Source of the DNA: Spirogloea muscicola
Lineage: Eukaryota; Streptophyta; Zygnematophyceae; Spirogloeales; Spirogloeaceae
Length of the DNA: 19,884 nucleotides
Direction: 5' to 3'
Assembly: GCA_009602725.1 (NCBI GenBank)
Contig: WELB01000040.1
Coordinates: 571,093-590,976, forward strand
Shown: in pieces, positions 8,383 to 19,333 of the stretch
Position numbering within the stretch: position 1 is the first letter of the stretch
Layout of the letters: each line of letters opens with the position of its first letter
Made by a program: the position numbers and the translations under genes
The notes under the pieces: generated by a model
The model's database searches: none
Seen by the model: only the letters and a program-made list of their open reading frames with translations
What the model was told of the DNA's origin: nothing

Positions 8383-11300
8383 ATGGCGCGCGCCGCCGCC
8401 TTGCTGCTGCTGGTCCTCGCCGGCGCGGCCGTGGCGGCGGCTTCCGTGGAGGACGCCGCGCCGTCGGGCCCTTCGGACGTCGTGGTGCTCACGCCCGACA
8501 ACTTCGACGACGAGGTCCTGGACAAGGACGCGCTGGTGGAGTTCTACGCGCCCTGGTTAGCCCGCCACTCCAGCCGACGAGCCCGCGTCGATATAATGCG
8601 CACTAATGCTCGTCGTCTGCCGGCTCGCACTGCCGGTGTCGGCCCCTCAGCTTCGCTTGCCCAATCGTCTGCCTGCAGCTGTTTTCAAATGCAGTCTGTG
8701 CTTGGCGGGCCGCTGACCTCGTGCAGCTCGGGGATGCAGGTGCGGGCACTGCAAGAAGCTGGCGCCTGAGTACGAGAAGCTGGCGACGGCTTTCAAGAAG
8801 ACGCCCTCTGTCGCCATCGCCAAGGTAGTTCCTCCCGCCTGTCCTGAAGCTATGTCTGCTGCTTGATGATGCATTTCTTATGTTCCAACTCAATGTGGAC
8901 TAAGTACATTCTGCACAAACAGGCGTTTCGTCCACATTCCACATTTCCTGATTTAGCTCTTGGAGATGCAAGATCCGATACGTGCATCTCCAGTTCGCAA
9001 GTTGTTTACCCCAGTCCTCCCGAGCGCTCAGGTCGATTGCGATACACACAAGGACCTGTGCGCTCGGTTTGATGTGTCGGGCTACCCGACTCTCAAGTGG
9101 TTCCGCAGTGGCTCGCTTGAGGGAGATTCGTGAGTTTTCTGCTCTGCGATGCGTCCGCTGCTTCGTCTCGTGCTAATTCGACAATCAGATTGCTGTTCAG
9201 ATGGCTTTGCAACGACCAATGCATATGATCATCAGCAGTACCATGCTACAAGCATCAGCGTTCTTGATCATGCAGACTCAGTCTTGACTTCTAGAATGGT
9301 CATGCTCTTGTCTCATGCAGCTACCAGGGTGCTCGCACAGTGGAGGGTATGCTTGAGTACATCAACAATCTGGCTGGTGGGTTTTTGTGTTTTTGTTTTG
9401 GTGAAGGAATCTCTTGTTGAAAAAGCGGCTTACAAAACCCTCTGGGCCCGAGGACACATTGAGGACTTCTAATTACTCCGAAGTGTGGCATGCACTTCTT
9501 GATGCTGTTAGGTCGAGTAGCTCAATCTCACCCGTAATCTATATACCAGTACAAGTGCTTTACGGGAACGCCTGAGGCCTGCACGATCTACTTGATTCTG
9601 CTGCAGGAACCAATGTTATGCTAGGCGGGGAGCCGTCAAATGTGGTGGTCCTTACGCTAGACAACTTCGACCAGATTGTATTGGACAAGAGCAAGGACGT
9701 GCTTGTTGAATTCTACGCCCCCTGGTACGATATTTGACGATTAGTAGGCTGAACGGCTCACCATGAGTGGTTGTTATGGAGGCCAACTAAACTTCTTCTA
9801 GTTGACAAGAGACATCGATGAATGTAGGAAGCTGCTGCATTAAGCTGAGGGGAATACTGCTGTGGAGTTAGTTACGTTGAATTTGCTTTGCCTTACTTGC
9901 GGAGACTCTCGTTTGTTACTTTCTTCTCTAATGCAGGTGCGGACACTGCAAGTCCCTGGCTCCGGTAAGGACTACTACTAATTGCTTGCTCCAAGGCCTG
10001 TCAATATAGTCAAAGGCTTCCACGTATTCAGTTAAAAATCAGCACCAAAGTGACAAATCTGCGTCATTAGCAAATGCACGATGATATTGTTTGCACATTG
10101 GCAGACGGGGAAGTTGAGGTGTTGTTCTCTGAGGTTTGGTTGCCCCTGGTGTTGAGACTGCTTGAGGTCGAGTCAATTGGGTTGTTGCTCTGCCTCAGCT
10201 TGCCGACATATCTCGTTCTTCTGTCAGATTTATGACAAGCTTGCCAACGCCTTTAAGCTGGAGAAGAATGTTGTAATCGCAAAGTGCGATGCCGACAACT
10301 ACAAGGACCTGGGTGAGAGGTAAGCCTTTGAGTACGCGCATAGAAACTCCTCAAGGACTGACATCTTATTCGGCAAAATGGGACAAAGGCGCTTGCTGTC
10401 AGTTGGCCTTGCGTTCTTGAGTGGACAGGCTGTGTTGTCTAAGAGAAAGAGTTAAGAGCTTGGAGAAGCTCTAGAATTGGGACATGTGTGTGCTTATAAA
10501 GTGTGCTTATGAAGTCAAAGTCAACTCATTGACCTCCTTATGAGGATATGCTTGCAACATGGGCTACACATTAGAAGTTGCTGCATGACCTTCCAGTGCT
10601 CTGGGTCTATTTGCAATGCGCCTCATGCACCGGCCTCATGCTTGTTTTGTATCTCAGGTTTGGGGTGTCGGGCTTCCCGACCATCAAGTGGTTCACCAAG
10701 GACAACAAGAAGGGCGAGGACTATGAGGGAGGGCGTGGGTTGGACGACTTCGTTGAGGCTGTCAACGCCAAGGCTGGAGTTTCCCGGACTGCGTCAGGTT
10801 CCTTGGGTGCTGAGGTATGCACTATGCATTGCTTGTGACTGCTTTAACCTAACCTTCTCTGCTGTGCAGTAAGAGGACAGATGTATGCGGGTGCAAGCAG
10901 CAAGATGTGAGCAGTGTCCCAAAAGCCCTGTCATAGGCCTTAAGCAGTGGGAACTCGCTACTGGTCCAGCAGGTGAAACCTTCATGTGTCGTCCAGTCAG
11001 TGCCGTGACACTAACTCAAGCCTTTCCTGCTGGTTCTGTGGGGCCAGGCTGGCAAAGTGAAAGAGTTGGATGAGCTGGCCGCCGAGTACGTTGCAGCCAG
11101 CAGTGCGGACAGGAAGGCTGTCCTTGAGAAGGCCCAGGCAGTGGCTGACAAGCTTGACGATGCCAAGTAAGGCCCAGTCAGAGTGGCAGATGGTCCTGCA
11201 CAATACCCTGGACAAGTGCTTGGGCCATGCAGAGCAGGCAGCTTGCAGGACTGCATCACTAGCTTTTGAGATGCTGCAAGCTGAGCCTTTGCTAATGTCA

Positions 11301-11761
11301 CTTGTCCACAACTAAGTCTTTGAGAGGTGCTGACAATCCCATGTGGCGGATTACAGGGCTGCCAAGCAGTATCTCAAGGTTTTCAAAAGCATTGAGGAGA
11401 AGGGGGATGACTTCCCTGTCAAGGAAACCACCCGACTTGAGCGAATGTTGTCAGGGGTAAGCTGCCACTTCCTGTGCCTGTTGTGCTCCATTGGCTGTTC
11501 AATGTAGTGCAATCTGAGACATCCCCTTGTATCTGAAACAGGCACTTCTTATGTGGGAATGTTGGGGGCACCTATTACCCAGGCCTTGAGCCATGGAAGG
11601 TCATTTTGTGGTCTTGCAGTTGCAGCTTGGTGCCTCAGCTTGGTGCCTTGCTTTACTTCTGAAGCTCCACGTTTGCTGGTGTGCTGTCTGCTCAGTCCTT
11701 AAGCCCGTTGAAGGTGGATGAATTCACAGTTCGGAAGAATATCCTGAGCTCCTTCAAGTAG
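8383..11761 (+). CDS. PDI: Protein disulfide isomerase, PDIL2 type with C-terminal D domain, 11 exons
   Basis: Exons: 8383-8555, 8740-8824, 9032-9129, 9321-9376, 9607-9724, 9937-9964, 10228-10319, 10658-10814, 11048-11166, 11357-11456, 11696-11761. The 363-aa product is close to plant PDIL2-1 in length. A signal peptide ([18 protein letters not shown], cut around Ala20) is followed by two thioredoxin domains with active sites WCGHC at 58-62 and 177-181, and cis-proline motifs SGYPT (102-106) and SGFPT (221-225). Residues about 270-363 form the helical ERp29-like D domain, with RLERML and KNILSSFK near the end. There is no KDEL, as in plant PDIL2-1. It should oxidise and isomerise disulfides of secretory proteins in the ER lumen. 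The start has a strong ATG context. Unspliced intron 9 would give an immediate TAA. Confidence 0.96.
10488..10513 (+). repeat. 13-bp tandem repeat in PDI intron 7
   Basis: GTGTGCTTATAAA at 10488-10500 is followed directly by GTGTGCTTATGAA at 10501-10513, one difference in 13. It is a small tandem duplication in an intron with no evident function. Confidence 0.6.
11623..11648 (+). repeat. 13-bp perfect tandem repeat in PDI intron 10
   Basis: CAGCTTGGTGCCT occurs twice back to back at 11623-11635 and 11636-11648, upstream of the last PDI exon. It is probably replication slippage. It does not alter the splice acceptor at 11695. Confidence 0.65.
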
Positions 11762-12255
11762 AGAGCTGGGACAATACTTCTATCGCTTAGTGAACTGCCA
11801 CTGGGGGTTGGTCAGCAATTTGCCTTACAGGTGCAGCATTTTAAAAATGACCTCACTTACTCCCACACAAAACTCTCCCAACCCGCTGCTGCTTAGCTAA
11901 AAGCCCAGGCATTCCCAGGCAGTAGCCACGCCAATTCCAACTTAATCTGGGCCAGATGTACAATGCGGATTCATTGTTGTTGACTCTTAAGTACTGTGAC
12001 TCTCTACATACCATATGTCCTGGAAGTTCGAAACCATGAATTTTACACACCTAGCATGCGTTGAGAGCTTCTCAAGAATTGGCGTAGGTGAGAGAGGCCT
12101 TTTGCTGTGAACCAACTGTACCTAGTCATTACGCCAGGCTTAAGTAGGAGCAGCCTCAGCAGAAGGCAGTGGAAATGGTAAGGGATGCTGTCATGTGTGT
12201 TGACGCATCTCAAAGAATGTGATGAGTGCTAAGTCCAATTGGTAAGATGAGGGCT
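11762..12255. other. Convergent intergenic region between PDI and desaturase
   Basis: The PDI stop (+) and the desaturase stop (-) face each other across 494 bp, so both 3' untranslated regions must lie here. On the minus strand TGTAA, the common polyadenylation signal of many green algae, occurs at 12047-12043, about 210 nt past the desaturase stop, and again at 11829-11825. I see no TGTAA on the plus strand here for the PDI gene. A pentamer is easily met by chance, so the assignment is weak. Confidence 0.4.
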
Positions 12256-15200
12256 TTAGCCGCTGAGGTGCAATGAATAGCCCTGAGAACCAACCTTCTC
12301 CAGGTATGCAAAGTGGGCATGAAGAGCCGACCAGAACTGTCAGCAGACCATTGGAACCTACGTAAGATTGTGCTGCTGAGACAAGGGGAGAGCTTATGCG
12401 AGATGCAGGTCATACTTACGCAAGCTTGGTCGAGCGTGAAATTGGCATGGTGACGAAACAACAGATACCATTGTAAATCTTTCTTGATCATACAAGCCAG
12501 CCTGCAATGAGGTCTTACAGATGGAAAACAGTGGTAGGGGACGTTGAACTCTTCACAGGTACGTTGCACGATAGGCTGTATACTGGGATAGTGCACGTGG
12601 CACATAGCTGGAAAGAGATGGTGTTCTATCTGCATAGAAGAATGGCCAAATTGTCCGCTAAATGACATGATTGTGCCACCATAGCATGCACAACTGTTCT
12701 CTCAAGTGCCAAGGAAAGGGTCAGATGGGGCACGAAAGGGTGGAATGAGGTGTACAGTAAAGTGCATACCTGGTAGTTGAGTCCGCCGCTGAAGTGAGTC
12801 CAGAAGAAGGAACCATGGCTGAAGTCTGTTGTCGTCGCCACCTACATATAAGGGCAGGATCCTTGTAATATTGTAAGACCCTTGTGAAGACTTGCTGCTT
12901 CCTACCCAATGCTCATTTGCACTGAAGTACATCTAACCTACCAATACCTGGGCAGCGGCCCATCCTCTGGGTATTGTCGCTAATCTGCTGGAATTAGAGG
13001 GGTTGTAGAACTCAGCTTCATCCACCACATGTGCCACTTGAAACATGAAAGCCAAGATCCAGCCTGTCATGAGCTGTCACACGACGTGCAGCGCAATCGT
13101 TAATGAATCTACAAGAGATAGTCATGAGGTTCTTATGATCTCAAAGCTCATCCATTGCAGAGTGAGCCCGTTCATGAACAGCTGCTTACTGACTCAAGTG
13201 CTTACTTCCTCAATATCTCATCTACCTGGGATAAGAGAAAGAGAGAAAAATTGATGAACTGTCCATGTACACCAAAGACACTTGGGATGACAAACATATA
13301 GGTGGCATAGGCAGCTTTGCCTCCAAAGAAGATCATTTTCTCGATTGGTGTCATTTTTGCGACCTGCACACTGACCAAAGTCAAGCAACCTCTGAGTAAG
13401 GATGACTGAAAGCAGATTGTGCACTAGTGTCTCATTTAGTACATCAGCACTAGTACAGCAGCTGTCTGCAGACATCCCATCTGACAAACTTTGTCAAATT
13501 GTCAAGCATTGAGGCTAAGAAGTCATACGAGCCAATCTTGCCAGAGAAGTAGGCACTGAAGTCATCCATGAAGATGCTTTTGATGGCTAGAAGGCCATAC
13601 AGTGCGCCAAGATAATACTTCTGCACATGATAGAGGTCAGAGCTTTAGATGCACAGTGATCACCAGCTCTTTTCCCATAGTATTGAATCTGATATGCACC
13701 TGCATTGCTACATGCAGCAGACACGACCCAGGAAGTTGCCCAGCCTGCATGCTATATGCCTGCACTGCACTTTTGCCAAGGAAGGCAAATCCTTGCACCT
13801 GGTAAGCGTGGTACCATTGCCAAGGTTGTGCTATTGTTACTCTTCGTACATCTGGGTCTTTCACTCCTACATAAATGAGAGCGCTTGGCATGTAAGATAA
13901 GGCAACTTGGCATTACTGCGTGCTTACTCTGCCTTTCACACAACCGCAATACAAAGTTAGCAACCACTCTCTTGCACTGCACTTGCACTCTCTTACACTT
14001 TTCTTGCGATACCACCGTACATGGTGTTAGACATCAAGATAATTGAGCCTTGTCAAGCCTGACATCTGGCCAGAGGGGGGACGGGCAGAGGTCCTACTGA
14101 TGTCTGGATCAAACTCGTTGACATTTGTACAAACGTGGTGTCCGACGACGTGTTGCTGCCTCCACATGAAACTGCACCAAGTATGAGCTACAATGGCATC
14201 AGAATTGTTGAATTTGTCAGGTAATTGCTGCTTGAGGCCACCTCAGCCTAGTGCAAATGACCCTGTTAATGGAGCAAGGGCACTGCTAGGCTGGCAGCTG
14301 TATGTTGTATGTTTGAAGCAGACAATAGCTCCACATATGGACTGGTCATAAGCTCAATTATGAAAACACCAAGCAGCACACCAGTATCTCACCTACTAGC
14401 GCCAACAAGGTCTAACGATGTGCTCATGAGGAACCCCAAGTTGGTCCATCGAGAATAAGCACCTGTAGGGATATACGCTCTTTCAGCCAACCCTGCTTGT
14501 CACAGAAGTTTGACCAGGAAAATGACGACAACTTTCTAAGCTTTTCACTAAGAGCTGCATTGATAAGTCCGAGCAGTTGCAGGACCACATGCCGAGATCC
14601 ACAATGCTGGGCAGCGGTATGCAAACAGGAGCTTAGTACCAAGTCTGCTACTAAGCCTTAGGAAACACTTGTCTTCCAATCGTGGTTATTCCACCCCAGC
14701 TCACTGTGAAGTGTTCTACTAACCATGGTTGGCATCATGTTGGATTGAGACGCCGACTTCAGCAGCCAGAACACCCATCCCAAGAGCCACACTCAACATC
14801 AGTAGAGTGTTCTGGAAGTAAAAGAATGTAGCAAAGTAGCACATAATGTAGCCAGCGCAAATGAGGAAGGTCTTGATAAACATGTGGGGATGAGACCTGG
14901 GATCGACCTGCAGGGCAACCATCCCGTCGTGCACCAAGAGGCAGATTTAATGAATCTTCTCAGCGGCAATATTCTGCTCTTGTAACATGTCAAACTTCTA
15001 ACACTTGACAGCAGAATCTGCAAATACTGCATATGACTTGGAAAGTATTTAATACTATCTGAAGCCAAAGAGAGCTGCACCTTTCGCTCCTGGAAGTAGG
15101 CCTCTACTCGTCTCTTCAATGTAGTGTAGAAGTCCCTTGCACCATCGTCATCGCTGTACCTCAAGAGGCGTGAGGTGGCGTCTTTGTCTCCCTGCGAATT

Positions 15201-16148
15201 TACCTTTCCTATGCAATATCTGTCCAACAGCTTTCTGCAAGAAGCACAACAGGAAAGTCTTTATATGGCTGCTCTAGCCATATTGCAAGCAGGGCCATCT
15301 GCATGTACAAGCAGTGTCAACAGGTTCAAGGGGAGTAGACAGTTCTGGTGGATACTTGTCAACAGGCCTCAGTGCACTATAACCTGGACGTCTTGGCAAC
15401 TTCCAGGCTGCTGTCATCAAGCAGGAGAAGGCAAAGCAAGCTGCCTGCACAGATGCGACTTTATTTACCAAGAATAAGGCACAACAAGTGCGACAATGCC
15501 TGCTGGTAAGCTTGCCTGACATATAGGGGATGGTAGGACTCAAACAGCTGCGTGCAATCACCCCCAGCCTTGACGTATATCAAGCTGCCCCCTGGATGCC
15601 GCGGAACCCTGCAAGACCACTCCAGCAACTGTTCTTGCTGAGACATTCTTTCTTGCTGAAACACAAAACAACTGTGGCGGCCAACTAGGGCAACACTGGA
15701 GAGCTTGTCGCTAGGTTGTCAGATTGTGCAGCGAAGGCGTGGGACGTTCTATGTACTGCATTCTTCTATCTAATGCATCGAAGCACACAATGCTGCCAAC
15801 TGCAGACTGTGAAAATGTCTTGAGCCAATGCTTACCGCGAGTGCACGGATGCTTAACATACACGAGCAAGATATTGAGCGGGACGACAGACCAGGCTGTG
15901 ACGTCGTAGACGAAGCCGCGGACGATGAGCCAGCAGTCGTTGGGGCTCGCGTGGCTCGCAACCTCAGCAGAGGAGAATGCACGCAAGCCGCCGTCCCCAG
16001 CTGCCTCGACGGGCGACTTGGCCCCGCCGTCTCGGCCGCCGCCGTGGGCATCGACGCGGCGGGCGCGGAGGCCATCCAGCACGGCGTCGTGGTCGACGGG
16101 AGCCGCCGCCGCACCACCCGCCTCCCGCGCGGCCAGATGCGGCGCCAT
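12256..16148 (-). CDS. Front-end acyl desaturase fused to cytochrome b5, 13 exons
   Basis: Exons, read downward: 16148-15892, 15608-15516, 15234-15081, 14907-14724, 14462-14393, 14171-14098, 13866-13799, 13620-13529, 13370-13226, 13073-12948, 12841-12770, 12629-12519, 12336-12256. Product 508 aa. An Ala/Gly-rich N-terminus leads into a cytochrome b5 domain (about 55-120) with haem ligands in HPGG (His90) and SYHP (His112). The desaturase domain has three histidine boxes: HDANH (225-229), QQHVVGHH (258-265) and QIEHH (445-449). The Gln in the last box marks front-end desaturases (delta-4, -5, -6, -8). These ER membrane di-iron enzymes insert a double bond between an existing one and the carboxyl end of long-chain polyunsaturated acyl groups, using the b5 domain as electron donor. 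The text after the second box (DPDIRVKDPDVRR) reminds me of the delta-5/delta-6 group. Regiospecificity cannot be read from sequence. The start has context ACCATGG. The second intron uses a GC donor. Confidence 0.95.
13965..13999 (+). repeat. Spaced direct repeat in desaturase intron 6
   Basis: CACTCTCTTGCACT at 13965-13978 recurs as CACTCTCTTACACT at 13986-13999, with one change in 14 and a 7-nt spacer. It lies in the intron between the exons at 14171-14098 and 13866-13799. No function is evident. Confidence 0.5.
15235..15515 (-). other. GC-AG intron in the desaturase gene
   Basis: Reading the minus strand, exon 2 ends GTCAG at 15516 and the intron starts GCAAGC at 15515. It ends CTTGCAG at 15235. 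The join completes an Arg codon (AG plus A) and yields HPLYVRKLLDRYC, the expected bridge from the b5 domain to the desaturase. The nearest GT, within GTCAGG at 15520, would break the frame. The flanks match the strict AG/GCAAG consensus of known GC-AG introns. Confidence 0.85.
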
Positions 16149-18004
16149 GGTCAGACGGCCTCCTGCTAGGCCAACGGCGGCTCGGCGGCCGATCGGAGCC
16201 TTCCAAAAGTATCTGGCCTATTGGCAGATTCGTCCTGGCTCGGGCTGTTGGCCCGTCCCCCCGGGGGCTGGCCCTGGACCCAGGGACCACCTGATTCATT
16301 CCTCCACTAAAGAGAGGACGTGGCCCGCTGCGGCGCAGCCACCGTGGCACCGGAAGGAAATTCGCATTGGCTTGATTGTTGCCATGCTGGCACCACGCTT
16401 GCCCGCCGCCCCTGCCGACACACGTCGATGGTTGGTATAGCCGACCATTCGTTTGTTGCGAGAGAGTTCCCGCTAAAAGCATTCCGGCACCTTCAACCCT
16501 TCTTTCTTTCCTTCTTTGGACCTTGTTCTTCCTTTTCCGGGCTGCCTGAATAATGTAATGGCTTGAATTGGCCTCCCCTTTCGTTTCCTGCGCTCCGCGC
16601 GCCTTCTCTCTTTTCCGGGCTGGCCTTTCACATAGGATGAGCTACATCTTTCACAGCCCTCGAGCCCTTCGGATGTACTTTCATTCCGGAAGAGCTTACT
16701 TTCCATCAGAAGAAGTGGCTCTCCCAATGGGGGCAAGGGCTGTGAGAAGCCAGCCCGAAAAGAATTGACAAGGTTCGGAGAGGCAGTGGCTGTCAAAGTG
16801 TTGTGCGACCAGGTGGGGCAGTAGCAGTGAGGACTCAGCCAAGAGGATGCACAAGATGAAGGGCAGAAGGTGCCAATTAAGGAAGACGCCTGAATAAACG
16901 TTGAGCGGCTGTATTGACGAATTTCAGTAGCCTCTAGCAGCAACACCGGCTTGCGAATCTCAGGTAGCTCTTCTGACTCGGTGGATGGATTTAAAGGCCA
17001 GCTGAAAGAGGTCGATTTGAGTAGGATATGATATGCTCCACAAAAAAGCGGGTGAAAAGGTTGGCCGCTCAGTAACCTGCAGCCGCAAGTCTTGAAATTA
17101 AGCAGCTCTTAAGGAGTTAACCCGCCTTTTGTCTATGCGGCAGCCGGGGTATGGCCAGCATGCAGGAAAGAGAAGCAGCTCATCCTATGGGGCAGATGCA
17201 AGGCATCAGCCCAGGAGTGCTGCGGCGAACTACAGTCGCACTAAGTACAACAGGGCCAGAGAGCCCACATCATTTCACCTGCCCGCCTCATTGTCATTGG
17301 TACGCAACGCGTTATGCAATTTGCTGCAGAAGGTAAGTCACCAATCCTCAGGAGTCCGGGAGAGTCTACGAGTGGGACAACCCCAGCCTTTACCAGATGA
17401 TCACTTCCTTGCCTTGGGGGACACAGCATCCCTTCTGCATTTGTGCTTGTGCAAGTAGGTGTCTCGGATAGATTCAAACGCTGCAATGGTAAGAAAAGAG
17501 CCATAAAGTACCAAAGCCGTTTTGAATTTGCTGCAAATACTTGCGAGTGGTTGCCTGCAGCCAATTAGACAAAGGTATCGAATATTGCAGAGAGATTGCT
17601 GTGGTGGTAGCGATTCAGGCAACTCAAGCTCCTTTTCACATGACAACATTGATGACAATAAATGCACAAGTCAGCAAATTCAAATGGACTTGGAATGAAG
17701 TACTGTTGTGCTTTTCTGTTGGCAGACATTACTTTCCCTCTTCTCATCTTTGTTCTGTGAGACACGGCCGATAGATCACAAATGAAGCAGCAATTGACAA
17801 TGTATGTTTTAGTGTGATACTTGCAGGGCCTGACTGACAGGCATTGCTGAAATAGAACTTAACAAGGTATCATCCAGAAAAGTCCCAAGTTCAATATACA
17901 TCAGAATCTGGAGGAAGTAGGTATAGAGGCCATATCCGTCACTTCGCATCCGTTGTACAAGACATCAACAACATGTGAGGTAAGAAATGCACCAGCCTCC
18001 TCTA
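16149..18004. other. Intergenic region, desaturase promoter and PLAC8 3' region
   Basis: About 1.86 kb without a recognisable gene. Next to the desaturase start the sequence is GC-rich, with a CCAAT box on the minus strand at 16224-16220, 72 nt upstream of the ATG. Around 16490-16625 the plus strand is pyrimidine-rich and repeats TTTTCCGGGCTG at 16533-16544 and 16611-16622. A plus-strand frame from ATG 17135 to 17458 (107 codons) contains a consensus donor GTAAGT after 17332, but its Ser/Arg/Tyr-rich product is unknown to me. The stretch next to 18004 should be the 3' untranslated region of the PLAC8 gene. Confidence 0.45.
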
Positions 18005-19333
18005 TTACTTCCCAGCAGTCATGATTTGCTGCTGGGGTGCAGACAGAGGAGCAGCCACAACAGCAGGGCCAGATGTTGCTGGGATCCGGCGGCGAATCTC
18101 GCGTCCCTCCTGGCACAGAGCACAGGGATGACAGAAATAGTGGACAAAGCAGTCGCACACTGCTTCACAGCTCTCACGGTCACTTGTCTCAGTGATGCAG
18201 GAGCCACAGCAGCCACTTGACTGGTGGATCTGCTCTGCTTGCCCCTGCACGTCAATCAAAGAGCAAGAACAAAGTACTAAGTGATTGAAGGTTGTTTGCC
18301 AGCTCAACAGTCCCTGGAGTCACAGATTGTTGTCCCTACGGAAGCACATGACATGCACATGCAGCAAGCTTGCCGAGGCACCAAGACGCAACCAACATCT
18401 GGTACACACTGTCTTACCTGCAGATTGTACTTCAACCGGAGCTCAGTCCTGAGCGGGAACGAAAGGCATGGGGCCAAGAAATTGCCCTTCATAAGGAGCT
18501 TGCCAAGGACAAACAGCCCGCAGTATGCCCAGCAGTTATTGAAGAAGCTGCCAGACTCATTAGGGTGGAGGCGCTCCATGTTGCTTCCATAGAGAATGCA
18601 AGGGGCAAAGGTACCCAAGGCGCCTGCAAAGAGAGGCCAGTACGAAGTCAAGCATTTCGGGACATGACATCACAATTTGAACTGTCAAAATACACCTCAC
18701 GTCATAAATCAGAGAAACGTCAACATTCAAGACTAGTGGATTGCAATTGAGGAAGAGTAACTCACAGACTTCGCAGTCACTGCTGTCAAGACCATCACCG
18801 CGACCCCAGCACTCAAACAGGCCAGTACGCCAGAGCTGCCTCTCCATTGGGATAGGAGTAGGTGCCACGGGAGGAGTTTGCATGGGTGCAGGATCTGAAC
18901 AGAAGGCCAGTGGAGCATGTAAGCCGGCTTTCAGCCGCAGCTCCACAAACGGATGCCACTTTCAGCCGACTACAAAGCGATGGAAAAAAGCACGCAAAAG
19001 CACCATGCGATACATGTCGGATCCATAAGGTGGCGCTTCACATGAAGGCATCATCATAGGACATGCCACAGCTACTTTGAAGCAGCCGGCAGCATGTCGG
19101 ACACCAGTCTCTCCCGCACCGGGCACAAGAATGACGTCGTGAGAGTAAGGCATAGAATTTGCACACAAACAACAGAAAGGCGTCTGGGTGCAGGGCAGCA
19201 CAGGGCACGGGTATTCGGCTTGCAGGTTGGCGGGCATACTCTCCGGTGCAGCCTTGGCCTCGGGCTCCTTCTCGCCAGCGTACAGGCGAGTCTCCTCGGT
19301 CGACAGCAGCGGGGCGCTCTCCTGGCTAGCCAT
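18005..19333 (-). CDS. PLAC8-domain cysteine-rich membrane protein, 4 exons
   Basis: Exons, read downward: 19333 to about 19174 (or 19240), 18894-18766, 18623-18418, 18244-18005. Product about 222-244 aa. The N-terminus (MASQESAPLLSTEE) is acidic and lacks a signal peptide; a Pro-rich linker follows. The PLAC8 domain runs from WRTGLFECW through CALGTFAPCILYGSNMERL, a hydrophobic segment (CWAYCGLFVLGKLL), LRTELRLKYNL, a CCGSC cluster and HYFCHPCALCQEGREIRRR. These closing motifs match the plant/algal PLAC8 group with the LYGSN and CALCQEGRE signatures. Relatives include plant cadmium-resistance and cell-number-regulator proteins, but the function of this subgroup is not settled. The weak point is exon 1: its donor could be T/GTTGTT at 19173 or A/GTATGC at 19239, both phase 1 and compatible with the acceptor at 18895. 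The start at 19333 is the first ATG and abuts a CCG leader. Confidence 0.9.

Noticed and set aside
12210-12668. Continuous 152-codon minus frame containing QIEHH
   Set aside because: It reads through introns. The residues before IEHH and after YHCFPS do not fit the family, while spliced joins to 12770 and 12336 do.
15925-16482. Long frames on both strands around the desaturase start
   Set aside because: Only the minus frame starting at 16148 leads into the cytochrome b5 domain. The others are Arg/Pro-rich shadows.
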